Below, piece after piece: positions 11,577 to 22,479 of a stretch of DNA of 64,000 nt. Position 1 is the first letter of the stretch; each line of letters begins with the position of its first letter. Where the stretch lies: NCBI RefSeq assembly GCF_027595985.1, contig NC_073312.1, forward strand, positions 14,028,905-14,092,904, in the 5' to 3' direction. The notes below the pieces were generated by a model. The model saw nothing but the letters and a program-made list of their open reading frames with translations. It did no database searches and had not been told where the DNA came from. Source of the stretch: Sorex araneus. Lineage: Eukaryota; Chordata; Mammalia; Eulipotyphla; Soricidae. The translations under genes and the position numbers were made by a program.

Positions 11577-12542
11577 AAAAGGCTTCTAAACGTCACTGGA
11601 ACCTAAAGCCAGTCTAGTTTCTCACTTAAGATGATAAAAGTTTTCCCAATCAGGTACTCGGAAAGTCCTCAATTTTTATTCCGCAAGTAGAAAGGGTTGA
11701 GCAGCCAACAAATGAGCACTTGATTGGCTCCAACTTTCAAAGACGCTCCACCACCAACTCTCAAACTTGTCTCAGCTAAACATCAGAAGCCTGGAAAAAG
11801 ACTACAGCTGCCGGCTTGCACACAGCCCAGCCCTGCTCCGCCAGACCAAGTCAGTATTGCAAACGCAGCTCGAGAACCTAAGCGGGGTAAGAGCAAGGGA
11901 GTTTTGTCTGCTTTGCCCACTGAATAAATCCCCCAGGGGCCTGGCACACAGAAGCCCAATAAATATTTCTGAATGAATGAATGCGCATTCTGAGGTATGA
12001 ACTTAATTGAATTAGGTAAGAAGGCTGAAACTCGCCGTGCAGCAAGCAAAAGAAAGCTTGTGAGTAGGCTCACTGGCAGCCTCGGGCTTTATCAAACTAC
12101 TCTGGAGAAATGACCTGGTCTGTCTCTCTCCCACACAAACACATGTACAGGCATGGGTGCAGGCACAACACGTTTTATTCTCTGCAGAAAACAGATAGGG
12201 AATCTCACAGCCAGGCCTGGCGGTAGCACGAAGGGAAAAGTGAGGGCAGGATTGTTAGCAAAATCCAAGTGTGTCCATCGGAGTTCTCCCTCTCAGTCTC
12301 AATTTTGCTCCTCAGCCATGGCTGCAAATCCTTATGAAGATTAGCAGGCCAGGGAACTTGGCAGGGGGGGGGGAGAGGACAGGCCTCACCCACCAGCCTT
12401 TCCCCCAACATGGGTTGGGGGAAAGCCAGGAGTCTCGCCAACGTCCTGTCCGAAAGGATGCTTAGCTCCGTCAACTGGCCGTCTTTATCACCAATGCCAA
12501 GGTCAAGAAGTGAACCCTGAGCCACAGACTCTCAATAAATTA
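11577..12542. other. Intron 4 unique sequence with an L2 remnant
   Basis: About 11930-11985 contains CCTGGCACACAGAAGCCC, CAATAAATATTTCTG and GAATGAATGAATG, the typical 3' end of mammalian LINE-2. The rest is unrecognised. Confidence 0.6.
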
Positions 12543-12559
12543 GAAACATTTAAAATTCT

Positions 12560-12738
12560 TTTTTTTTTTTTGGTTTTTGTGTCACACCTAGCGATGCACA
12601 GGGGTTACTCCTGGCTCTGCATTCAAGAATTACTCCTAGCTGTGCTCAGAGGACCATATGAGATGCTGGGAATAGAACCCGGATCGGCCGTGTGCAAGGC
12701 AAAAGCCCTACCCGCTGTTCTATCACTCCAGCCCTCTT
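12560..12738 (-). mobile_element. SOR-A SINE, minus orientation, with target duplication
   Basis: Poly(T), GTGTCACACCTAGCGATGC, GGACCATATGAGATGCTGGG and CTATCACTCCAGCCC read as the reverse of SOR-A. The flank GAAACATTTAAAATTCT (12543-12559) recurs as GAAACATTTAAGATTCT (12739-12755). Confidence 0.95.
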
Positions 12739-12758
12739 GAAACATTTAAGATTCTAGA

Positions 12759-13004
12759 GAGGCTAGAGCAATAGCACAGTGGGTAGGGCATATGCCTTGC
12801 AAGCGGCTGACCCGGGTTCAATTCCTCCAACCCTCTAAGAGAGCCTGGCAAGCTACCAAGAGTATCCCGCCCACATGGCAGAGCGTGGCAAGCTACTCAG
12901 GGCATATCTGATATGCCAAAAACAGTAACAAGTCTCACAATGGAGACATTACTGGTGCCCACTCCAGCAAATCGATGAGCAACGGGAAGACCAGTGCTAC
13001 AGTG
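12759..13004 (+). mobile_element. SOR-B SINE (short form)
   Basis: GCTAGAGCAATAGCACAGTG head, B box GGTTCAATTCC, GAGAGCCTGGCAAGC, ATATGCCAAAAACAGTAAC and TCGATGAGCAACGGG. Ends near CAGTGCTACAGTG with no poly(A). It directly follows the right target duplication of the neighbouring SOR-A. Confidence 0.93.
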
Positions 13005-13005
13005 A

Positions 13006-13172
13006 AGGCCAGAGAGATGGTACAGGTATTAGGGTACTCGCCTTACATGCAGCCAGCCCCAGTTTAATCCCCGACACCACATATGGGCAGTCCCCCACAG
13101 CTGTACCAGGAGTGACCCTTGAGCACAGAGCCAGGAGTAAGCCTTGAGTACCACTAGTTGTGGCCCAAACCC
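13006..13172 (+). mobile_element. SOR-A SINE, old
   Basis: AGGCCAGAGAGATGGTACAGG, CACCACATATGGGC, GAGCACAGAGCCAGGAGTA and GTTGTGGCCCAAAC. It abuts the SOR-B copy, giving three SINEs end to end. Confidence 0.82.
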
Positions 13173-14898
13173 CAGAACTTAAAGAGAAAAGTGTCACATC
13201 AGGTTCATATCCAGAAATCCGGGATCAACACGGGGCCAGGAACTGCTGGGCTTTTCATGCCCTCTGGACTCCAGAAAGGCAGAAAGGCCCCCAGTTCTGG
13301 GGGAGGGTCCTTCGTGAGTTGCAGGGCAAGAAAATAGGGCGTGCATTGATAAGACTCGCAGGGGACTGGGAAGTCTGACGTCCAGCGCAAAAGCAATAGC
13401 CACCGCAAAGTCTTCACCGCTCAGCTGTGTCAACAAATAAAATGGTCCATTTCTTCTGGATCCTCTCCTAGTTGTCTTTGCAAGTGCTTGTGTGTGTACG
13501 TATGTGCATGCACGCACACACACAGACACACACACACACACAGAGACACACACACCATATCACATCTTAAAAGAAAACAACCAATAAAGGTCTACACAGT
13601 TTGTTTTTTGCAGCCTGTGGAAGCTTCTTCTCCCCCCTAAATCACATCTGACTTGGTGTTAAAACATCAACCTTTGGCCAAAATACTCTTAAAACAAAGG
13701 CTTAATTGGTTCTGAAGCAGCCTCTCTGAAAACCAAGGGAAACGGCTCCGGGTCTCGACCTTGATTACAACACTGCTCTTGGGGCTGGAATAATGATGCG
13801 TGTAGGAGGGCTGGAAGGGTTTGCTTCTTCAGAGAGGCCACGGAGATGCCTAAACACACACCCACGATCACCTTCAGGGCATCGCTCGGGGGCATGTGCC
13901 GTGCCGCTCCACCTCTGCCTTCTGTCTGCAGAGCCTTTTCCCAAGTTCCTGGAGATGGAGGGAGGGAGGGCGGGCGGCCAGAGCCCTGCGTGAAGAGGCC
14001 TGCTCGGAGCTGGGGCCACTGGCCTCTGCTCGCACCAGATCCCTCCGCTGCTCTGCTCGCCCTCCCGCCCCTCACTACAGACCTACAACCCCTGTTGGTG
14101 GCGACGCACGCCAAGGACAACACTCAATCAGGGTTCACGGCTCTTCCCAAGTGTCAAGGCCAAGCTAAACACACGGCACTGACCCAAGGCCTCTCCAGAT
14201 CCACCCCGCGCACGAAGAACAGAAACGGACACTCGACTCCTCCCAAAGATGGGTGTGAGTAAGTTCCCCTGGCCTGATCGACAGTAGCAAGAAACTGGAA
14301 GTTACTCAGACATCCAACAGCACAGAGAAGGTGCACTGTGGCCCACTGCGGTATAATATTCGGTGGAATACTATACAGCAACGAGGGGGGAAAAAAAAAC
14401 TGCTACCGCGCACAAAAACTCACAGACACCATGGTGAGTGAGGCCAGACATCAGACAGTTCCACTGATTTATAACTGCACAATCCCGTTCCTCAGAAACC
14501 AAAACAATCAGGTCAGACTAATCCCTGATGAGAATTCAGGCAGGCAAACGGCAAGACTGCGAAGGGAAGGAAAGAGGCTACCGGGAGGATTGGTAAAATG
14601 ATTCTCCAGGAACCGGCGAACAAGAGCCCAGAGGAAAACCCAGCCATCGTCTGATTTTGCAAGTAAAGCTTTGCTGGGACACAGCCATATTTATTCCTTG
14701 AGCTGCTCTTTCTGGCTGCTTTCATCTCCTAGTGACAGAATGGAACAGATGCCATAGAGACTGCATGGCCCGGAAAGCCGAAAACAGACACTTTCTAGAA
14801 AAAGCATTCCAGCCCCATTCTACACACGGATTTGGGGTGATGGTTTCTTGGATGCTCACACGCGGCACGGTTCATCCAGCTCTGCTAAAGACACAGAT
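13173..14898. other. Intron 4 unique sequence
   Basis: Contains a CA-rich microsatellite (13511-13555) and GC-rich stretches at 13860-14100. No retroposon or exon recognised. Confidence 0.55.
13511..13555. repeat. (CA)n-rich microsatellite
   Basis: CA units interrupted by GA dinucleotides. Confidence 0.9.
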
Positions 14899-14976
14899 AC
14901 TGGGAGCCGAGATGTGGCACAGCAGTCGAGCACTTGCCTTGCGTGTGTGAGGCCCTGGGTTTGATCCTCAGCACTT
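14899..14976 (+). mobile_element. ID-like SINE
   Basis: TGGGAGCCGAGATGTGGCAC, CACTTGCCTTGCGTGTGTGAG and CCTGGGTTTGATCCTCAGCAC resemble a tRNA-Ala-like head without a further body; an A-rich tail follows. Confidence 0.65.
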
Positions 14977-14991
14977 GAAACAAAAACAAAA

Positions 14992-15159
14992 TCGGGGCCG
15001 GAACAATAGCACAGCGGGTAGGGCATTTGCCTTGCACAAGGCCAACCCGGTTCGATCCCTGGCATACCATATAGTCCCCCAAGCACCAGCAGGAGTGATT
15101 CCTGAGTGCAAAGCTGGTAGTGACCCAAAAGGAGAAAAATTTTTTAAAATTTTTAAAAA
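14992..15159 (+). mobile_element. SOR-A SINE inserted in an ID-like tail
   Basis: GGGCCGGAACAATAGCACAG, GGTTCGATCCC, GAGTGCAAAGCTGGTAGTG. GAAACAAAAACAAAA at 14977-14991 and GAAACAAAAACAGAA at 15160-15174 look like the target duplication, taken from the A-rich tail of the preceding element. Confidence 0.88.
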
Positions 15160-15192
15160 GAAACAAAAACAGAACCAAAAATCCTCCTAAAG

Positions 15193-15360
15193 ACAGGAGC
15201 ACAGTGACCACACAGCTGCTAGGGCACTTGCTTGCCTGCAGCTGACCCAGCTTCGAGTCCCCGGCACCCCATGGGTTCCCAGAGCTAGAAGTAATTCCTG
15301 AATGCAGAGCCTGGGGTAACCCCTAAGGATTGCTGGATGTGGCCCCAAACTCCCACCCCC
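15193..15360 (+). mobile_element. SOR-A SINE, diverged
   Basis: GCTAGGGCACTTGCTTGCC, GTCCCCGGCACCCCATGGG, GAATGCAGAGCCTGGGGTAA, GCTGGATGTGGCCCC. Confidence 0.8.
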
Positions 15361-15382
15361 ACCCCCAGAAAAGGTCTGAGCA

Positions 15383-15547
15383 CTGGAGCGGAAAGATAGT
15401 ACAGGGGGTAAGGCACTTGTCTTGCCTGCTGCCGATGCCCGTTTAGATCCCATATGGTCCCCTAGCACTGATGGCGTCATTCCTGAGCACAGAGCCAGAA
15501 GAAAGCCCTGAGCGCCACTGGGTGTGGGCTCAAACCCCAAAAACAAA
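15383..15547 (+). mobile_element. SOR-A SINE, diverged
   Basis: GGAGCGGAAAGATAGTACAGG, GATCCCATATGGTCCCC, GAGCACAGAGCCAGAAG, CACTGGGTGTGGGCTC. Part of the B-box region is deleted. Confidence 0.8.
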
Positions 15548-15736
15548 TAAAAGAGATGTGTACTGAGCTGTATTTGTATTACACTTCGATTGAAGCCTCT
15601 GAAAGTCAATAACGTCGAAAGATGAAAGCCTCTTAATGATCATTCACTTACATTTGTGTTACCCGCTTGGGGGGAGGGGATACGGCCATGCTACTGTCTC
15701 TGCGAAACCCCAAGGAGTGGAAAGGTGCTTACGAGA

Positions 15737-15915
15737 AGGGCCAGAGTGCTACTAGTACCGTGGGTAGGGTGCTTGTGTCTTGCACATGGCCAACCTGAGT
15801 TCCATCCCCATCACCCCATATGGGTGCCTGAGCTCCACCAGGAGTGCTCAGATGGATGCTGAGGCAGGAGTAAGTCTTGAGCACCGCCAGGTGTGACCCA
15901 AAACCCCAAAAAAAA
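15737..15915 (+). mobile_element. SOR-A SINE, diverged
   Basis: GGGCCAGAGTGCTACTAGTAC, GCACATGGCCAACCTGAG, CACCCCATATGGGTGCC, GCCAGGTGTGACCC, A-rich end. Confidence 0.82.
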
Positions 15916-16218
15916 GAAAAAGAAGTTGGGAGCTCCCAGCCCTGCTGCGGGCCCGGCGTGCAAACCCTTCCCCAGAGCACAGCCTCCTGAGGTCACTCCT
16001 GAGAGGCCATTCATAGAAATGGTGCACTTGGCTGAGTGCGGGGAATTACAGGAGGGCCGGAGGGCAGGGGACGGATCTCATGTGATGCCCGGTGTCAGAC
16101 TACTCCAGGTTATTTTAGGAGAGGGCTTAGGAGGGCCACAAGCTCCGCTCAGCTTGAAATACAGCCATTAGGAAGGTGAAACCGTTTTTAAGTTTCCAGG
16201 AAAGAAACTTCTGCTCTC

Positions 16219-16461
16219 GGGGCTGGAGTGGATAGTACAGCGGGTAGGACATTTGCCCTGCATGTGGCTGACCCCGGTTCGATCCCTGGCATCCCATATG
16301 GCCCCCTCAAGCCCTGCCAGGGGTGATTCCTGAAGTCAGAGACAGGAGTAACCGCTGGGCTTCGCTGGGTGTGACCCAAAAGCAAAAAAAGGAAGGACAG
16401 GAAAAAGGAAAGAAGGAAGGAAAGGAAGAAAAGAGGGAGGGAGGGAGGGAGGGAGGGAGGG
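16219..16461 (+). mobile_element. SOR-A SINE with purine microsatellite tail
   Basis: Full-length SOR-A (16219-16385) whose A-rich tail runs into GGAA and then a GAGG/GGGA repeat (16386-16461), a microsatellite grown from a SINE tail. Confidence 0.92.
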
Positions 16462-18203
16462 GGCCTCTTCTCTGACAAGCCCAAGTCTTCTCCTGTTTTC
16501 CTTGTTTTGCCATTTATCCTTTGATGATCAAACTACAAGGACCACGAGGTGCCATTTGGTGTGGCCTCGTCCTGGTCTCGCCTGGACGGGGGAGCGGGGC
16601 CCAGAGAGCTTGCCGGCACTGGGCACTAATAAAATGTCCCTCTGTTTGCCCACGTGGGAAGCGGGAAGAACAATGGTACCTGTTCACGGAGGAACAGTAC
16701 TAGCTTCAGCCCGCCAACAATGAGCTCTGTAATTTACTCCATCTTCCCCCTGAGACACCGCTTCACAGGGCCCGAGGCGTGCCAGGTGCTTTGGAGAAAG
16801 ATGAACGGCTCGGCCCAACAAGGGCCACTTCAGCCCCGGGTGTAAAGACACGACAGCTGGTCTGGGCCAGGCCGGCCTCCGGGTGCCATGGCCCCAGCCA
16901 GCCTTTCCACGCCGAGATAGGGATCGCCTCACCGTTTAAGCTCAACAATTCTCACACCCCAGGCCACAGACTTTCCAGCACTCCCGGGACGGAGTAGCAT
17001 CCCTCGGGCCACTGGGCAGCCACACACAGCAGAGTTGGGACTCGTCCACACCCCGAGCCCTAAGTCGAAAGCATTTTCTGCGAGCAAGGCTTCTGCATCG
17101 TGCCTCCAGCGAAACACGGGGGGAGGGGGAAGGGGTCTGGTTGGACACCAGCGGCCCCTGGTTCTACACCAATGTGGGAAAGAGCTGGGCACGGCAAGGC
17201 TGTACGTCTCCTGAGAAGACAAGTGCAGGAGGACCCACAATCTTCAAAGAGCCCGCCGCCTTGAAACCAGTACAAAGATACTCTGGAGCCCCTAGGTAAA
17301 GTGAGAAGTCATTCTCTTACCCGGGGTGGGGAATAATTCACCAGGTCCACCAAGAAAGAAAGTCGGCCTCAAAGTCTCATGGGGACATGCAGGTGTGCAA
17401 TGACAAAGCTACAAAAGAATGGCTGATGCCCACTGGGGGACCAGGAGCTCACGCACGTTTTGTGTGAGTTACGACGGCCGTCCATCCCTGCGTCATCAAT
17501 GACCCAACCAAGACACCCACTTCCGAGAAGGCCCAAGAGCCAGAGCCACACCACAAGGCTTCAAAAATCCTCCCTTGAAAGAGTTAAACCAGAACTCACT
17601 CGAGAAGTTCAGTCCCATTAGTTACACCATGAGGTACTTGCATCCTGGCCAGGCCAGGCAGACAGACGAAAATCCTATTAGTCTGCTCCCCTCCACTACT
17701 GCATTCTCTTGGCTCCTGTTCAGCTCCGAGTCTATATTAGTCTGTGATTTGTTTAGCCTTTGGATTAAAGAGAATGGAGGTACTACATGAGCAGGAAACA
17801 GGGCACTCATCAGAAGCTGGGACCTGTCACCCGTCCCCTCCAGCACTTTTAATGCCATATGTCAACAGGTCCAAGAGAATCAATGTTTCAGAACAATCAG
17901 AAGTGATACTTTTAGCACCACAGTAACATAATTTCCATCCACCTGGCCGTCACTCAGCCATTTTTCCCACCCCCTTCCTTGACTCTTGCCATTTACGTTG
18001 TATCACTGCGTTGAACTCCGAATTTAAGACCCGCCCTGAGCCCCTGGAAAAAAAGCAGAAGCCAAGACGGGCAGGTGGGGGCTCTCGTGTCCACTCGAGA
18101 AACTGAACCCAAACACACGGGCTTCAAGTACTTTCCATGACTTTTAAGTCATTCTTGCACCCAGTCTGCGACCCATGTCTTTGTGTCCCACCTCCCAGGA
18201 TGA
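16462..18203. other. Intron 4 unique sequence near exon 4
   Basis: No SINE recognised between the tail at 16461 and exon 4. GC-rich at 16540-17250, plainer after that. No other exon signal that I can support. Confidence 0.55.
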
Positions 18204-18342
18204 ATCACCCACCGCCATCACCGTCATTACTGCCATCCTCATCACCATCCTGCCCATCCCTGCCACCACCACCAGCACCACCATCACCATCATCATCCTC
18301 GCCACCACCACCACCATCATCATCATCCTCACCATCATCATC
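18204..18342. repeat. CCA/TCA trinucleotide repeat next to exon 4
   Basis: Imperfect ACC and ATC trinucleotides on the plus strand (GGT/GAT in the TCF7L2 transcript). The near end is about 90 nt beyond the exon 4 donor. Confidence 0.93.
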
Positions 18343-18433
18343 TAATTTGGGAGAAGGAAGGAGGCAGAGAATAAAAGACACAAGAGACCTACGTCTTGAC
18401 AATTAGAGCTTCGGGATCTCTTGCATTTCCTAC

Positions 18434-18502
18434 CTGAACAGCAATCTGGTGTTCAATCGTTTTGTACGCAGAGTAATGCGTGCTCCCGGACTGAAAATGG
18501 AG
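18434..18502 (-). CDS. TCF7L2: TCF7L2 exon 4 (69-nt cassette exon)
   Basis: Encodes 23 residues beginning LHFQSGSTHYSAY and ending TIEHQIAVQ. The acceptor is preceded by a good pyrimidine tract (GGTTTCTTTCTACAG) and the donor is GTAGGAAATG. Both ends are in phase 0 and the length is a multiple of three. This agrees with the human exon that, as I recall, is alternatively spliced and changes the linker ahead of the context-dependent regulatory region. The residues match the human cassette as I remember it. It is the last exon in the window. Confidence 0.96.
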
Positions 18503-19767
18503 CTGTAGAAAGAAACCAAATCAAAGCGTTCTGCTTATGTCACAAACTACAAGACAACATCTTAAGCAGTTTATGAATAGCAGACCAACCTCCCTAGATT
18601 GAATTGCAGCCTTGGCATTCAATCAAGACCTGTGTATTTTTATTTGTTGCTATGGATAAGATGACCATCCTAATCTAAGGTAAAGTTTTCTGGTGGTGTG
18701 TTCTTAAAGCGCCTATTCAATAAGCCAAAGGGGGGGGAGGGGGAGGGGACCAGGAGCGAGAATCAATGACATGAAAAGGAAAGACGGATGCCCATTAAGA
18801 CATAAAGGAAGCCAGTGTGCAGAGCAGGACGCTGCAAAAAAAAAAAAAAAAAATTTAACTGTGTGTGCTGCAAAAAAAAGCCATGAAGATTGCGACATGG
18901 AGGCAAGAGGAGAGTGAGAGGGTGGGCTGGGGGAGGCGGCAACAGGTCCAAACCCCCTCCCCACTTGTAAAACCTGGGCTCTTGCTCCCAAACACAGATC
19001 TATTTGAGGGGGTGGGGGGGAAACAAATGTGTCAGGCAGAATTCAGGGGCCACCCCCCCCCCCGCCTTTCCTTTCTACATTCCTTGGAGATGACTAAGCT
19101 GTCTCGGGCCATGTCTTGTGGCCAGCTCTCTAGGAATCCGCCTTCCCCGGCACAGCCGCCGCCACTGTCCAAGAGACACCCAGTGTCCTAAGGACCACCT
19201 GATGGGGGCCCCTGGCAGGAATGTCCGCTCAGCCCCTGCACACACGCCCCACCCAAGGAGGGGGACAGAATCCCGAGATGCCTCACGGAATTCGACTTTT
19301 CCCCAATGCTACCTGCCAATCTCGGGATCCCCCGCCAGCTGGGGAAAGAAGCGCCATCTGCCCGTTTATTTTATCAACAACGCAGTCCTCACAAAAGGGT
19401 CTAACGGTATCTGCACATGCATTTAACTTTGCCATAGACAAACAAGAGTTCTAGAACAGGGTGGCCTGGAGAAATCCTTGCCCATCCCCCTGGAAGCAAG
19501 AGGCAAGTCGGCTGCCTTTCCAAACACAGAGCTGTTATTCTAACGACCTAGTGCCATCATTACCGTAAGACCCCTCTTGCCAGATCACTTCTGTATTGCT
19601 CGAACGCAGCGCGCCCTGGCCTGCAAGCCAGGTTTAGGGCTAATTATGCTGTTTCTTCTCCTGGTAAGAAATACCCAGTCCACACAGGTTTCCAAAAAGG
19701 AAAGAAAAGGGGTGGGGGAGCAGGGGAAACTCGCATGAGAACTTTGCAACTCAAAATAAATACAAAT
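18503..19767. other. Intron 3, distal part
   Basis: AT-rich unique sequence immediately upstream of exon 4 (18503-18720, possibly conserved), poly(A) at 18836-18853, short G and C runs. No gene recognised. Confidence 0.5.
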
Positions 19768-19769
19768 GG

Positions 19770-19948
19770 GGGGCTGGAGAGATAGCACAGCGGGTAGGGC
19801 GTTTGCCTTGTATGCGGCCGACCCGGGTTCGATTCCCAGCATCCCATATGGTCCCCTGAGCACCGACAGGAGTAATTCCTGAGTGCAGAGCCAGGAGTAA
19901 CCCCTGTGCATCGCCAGGTGTGACCAAAAAAGAAAAAATAAATAAATA
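19770..19948 (+). mobile_element. SOR-A SINE with target duplication (only SINE in intron 3)
   Basis: Near-consensus: GGGCTGGAGAGATAGCACAG, GGTTCGATTCCCAGCATCCC, GAGTGCAGAGCCAGGAGTA, then an AAAT-rich tail. AATAAATACAAATGG (19755-19769) and AATAAATAAAAATGG (19949-19963) flank it. Confidence 0.95.
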
Positions 19949-20938
19949 AATAAATAAAAATGGCAGTCATCCAAGTTTTGGTCAAGAATCTAAGGCCATA
20001 TTGCTCATGGGACAGGCTCTATGTTATCCAACTTAGGATACACAGAGGGCCCTTGATCAGTCCGAAAAAATAACATGGCTCAGGCTTCTTGCTTGCCCCA
20101 AAACATAGTAATGGAAGCTAGAAGGCCCAATAACGGAGGGCAAACTACAAAAGCATACCTACTGCTATACCTGGCAGAGCAGGGTGGCACACGGAACAAT
20201 TAGAGGCGCACCACGCCCCACCCCCACCCACCCCGGTGACAGCACCCCTCCCAGAAGCAGCTGATGGAAAGCAAACTGAGAAAACAATGAATTTGCACCC
20301 CTGGCCTTCTTGAGAACATTATCCCCGGGGCCAGGGAAGATTACGCTAATGAGCGCAACAACGCTCTATCACCTTAGGACAACTTCGGGGCCAGGGACAG
20401 GTTTCTCCTGGAGTCTGGAATTCTTGGCCTAGGCGTAGCTCTCCTCTGAGAAGGGGTGAGGGGCGGGGGAGTTTCCTCTTCCTGGAAAAGGCACCCGTAC
20501 CACCCCCCCCCCAGGCTATGGGTTTTATTCCCTTCTCCGAAGTCTGGGCTTTATGGAAGGGGGGAGATCCAAGGGTCTCTGGCCACAGAGCCCGCCAGGG
20601 CCCTGCGAGGCCTGCGAGGGAGCCACAGGAACCTCTTCCTATCTGTTCAAGACGCCTGATAACTAGCCCACGGCACTGGGGGGGGGGGGGGAAGGGGGAG
20701 CCCTATCATCACAGCCTCCGGAATAAATTAATGAAGCTGTGGCTAATCCAAATTCAATTTTCACTTGTCTGGGTCCAGGTCTTAGTCCAAGCCTCCATCA
20801 CCACCCGAACGCCAAACCCAGAAAGAGGCACCCTTCATCCCGGCAATGAAATGGGGGTGGGGGGTTGCAGAAGAAGCTGGAGGGCAAAGATCATGTCCCC
20901 TTCCTCTTCTCCTCTTTCTCTCCCCTCTCTCTCTCCCT

Positions 20939-20941
<3 letters not shown>

Positions 20942-20988
<47 letters not shown>
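20942..20988. repeat. (CT)n microsatellite
   Basis: About 23 TC units within a longer pyrimidine-rich region starting near 20900. Confidence 0.95.
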
Positions 20989-20989
<1 letters not shown>

Positions 20990-22401
20990 CCCCCGCTCTC
21001 TCTCCGTCTCCCATACACAGCCCACCCTAAGGCCCCAGAAGGCCCCCACCTAGGATGCAGCCCCACAGAGCCCCCAGCACCCCCCTCTAAACACCCAGAC
21101 ACACTCCCGGCCGACTCTCATTCCCAGCCAGGGACCGCTGGACTCCGCATGTTTCCAGCCAGACTTGCCCCAGCGCCGACCGTGAAGGCTGACAATGTGC
21201 CCGTTTCTCCTCGGGGCTTCCACCCCCTCTTTTCCCAAATACTCTTTTCTAAAACACACACTTTCACTGCTCTTTCCTTCCCGAGGAAACACAAAGCTGC
21301 CTTGTCCGGTTCGCGTCTAGCTTTTTAAGACAGAGATAAAACACCAGGGCCCAGGAAAGGCTCGGCCTTCGAAGCTGGAACAATCCTTTATTTCTCTCGG
21401 GGGGGGGGGGGGGCGCGAAGGAAGAAGAGGTCTGAGAGGGAGGGAAGGCCCTTCGCTTGAGGGAAGCCGAGGGGGCAGGATCCAGGGCCAGCTGCTGTTC
21501 AAGGCCTGCATGAGTGGGGGCCCCAGGCTCCCTCACACCGGCGGACACCCTGCTCCTGGTCACCGGTCACCAGTGGCTGCTGGCCCCTGGGCGGGCAAAG
21601 CACCTTCCTTCCTGAGGACCGTGTGTTCCGTTAAGTGTCTGGCACAGGGATCAAGAGAGAACTCCAGGGACTTTTCCATTCATTCCTTCCCATCCCACCC
21701 ACTTGTTTGCAGGGGCGACGCAGCCTCCCCAGGCCGGGGGAGAGAGGAGGCTGCCCTCGGCACCCGTGTCCAGCAACGGGCCCAAAACCTGATGTCTCAG
21801 GCAGAAGATGGCCCTGAGTCCCGGAGAACAGAAGCCAAACTGCTTCTGCGACCACAGAAGTCTCACCCTCAAAGGCCACAAGAATACTAGAAAGCCTGGG
21901 TCGGTCTTTTCACGGTCTTTTCAGCGGACGTGTCATGCAACGAGGCGGATTTCTGTATTCCTGTTCATTCACCCAGTTGAGGGGGGGGGCAAAGAACGGG
22001 CCTTATTTTAAGTTGCAGAAATCACTGCTGCTTTCCCTTTCATTGAAAAAAAAATTCACATCAATCCCCTAAGGGGAATGGGGAGGTGGGGTAGGTGGGG
22101 GAGGGACAACCTTGAGGTCACTTCCCTCTCCTAGGGGCTCGCCAAACACCACCTCAAGTTTCATTTCCACTCTATTAGCTTACAAGGCAGAAAGCTTTTT
22201 CCTAGGATATCAAGTGTTCTGGAGTCAGACGCAGCAAGAAATACATTCCTGGCCCAAACTTAGGGTCCTGCCTGCCCTTCTAAACAAGTGTAACGGTGTC
22301 TCACTTGCTAGGACACTGGCAGTGGCTAATGGGAAACATGAGGCCACACCCTCCCTGCAGAAAAAAACGAAATACCAGACTCGTGATACTGCCCCTCCCC
22401 A

Positions 22402-22477
<76 letters not shown>
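22402..22477. repeat. (CA)n microsatellite
   Basis: About 37 uninterrupted CA units; UG repeats in the TCF7L2 pre-mRNA. Confidence 0.97.

Positions 22478-22479
<2 letters not shown>

Larger units (their letters stand above)
1..18433 (-). other. TCF7L2: TCF7L2 intron 4 (first 18.4 kb, incomplete)
   Basis: Runs from the exon 4 donor to the left edge; the next exon is not reached. About 20 SINE copies or fragments, one short L1 3' end, one L2 remnant and several microsatellites are interspersed with unique sequence. In human the diabetes SNP rs7903146 lies, as I remember, about 48 kb into the gene. If spacing is similar, its orthologous position falls beyond the left edge. Confidence 0.88.

Noticed and set aside
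1..18433. TCF7L2 exon 5 in intron 4
   Set aside because: I looked on the minus strand for the next coding segment after the cassette and found none with a fitting frame and splice sites; it is expected further left.
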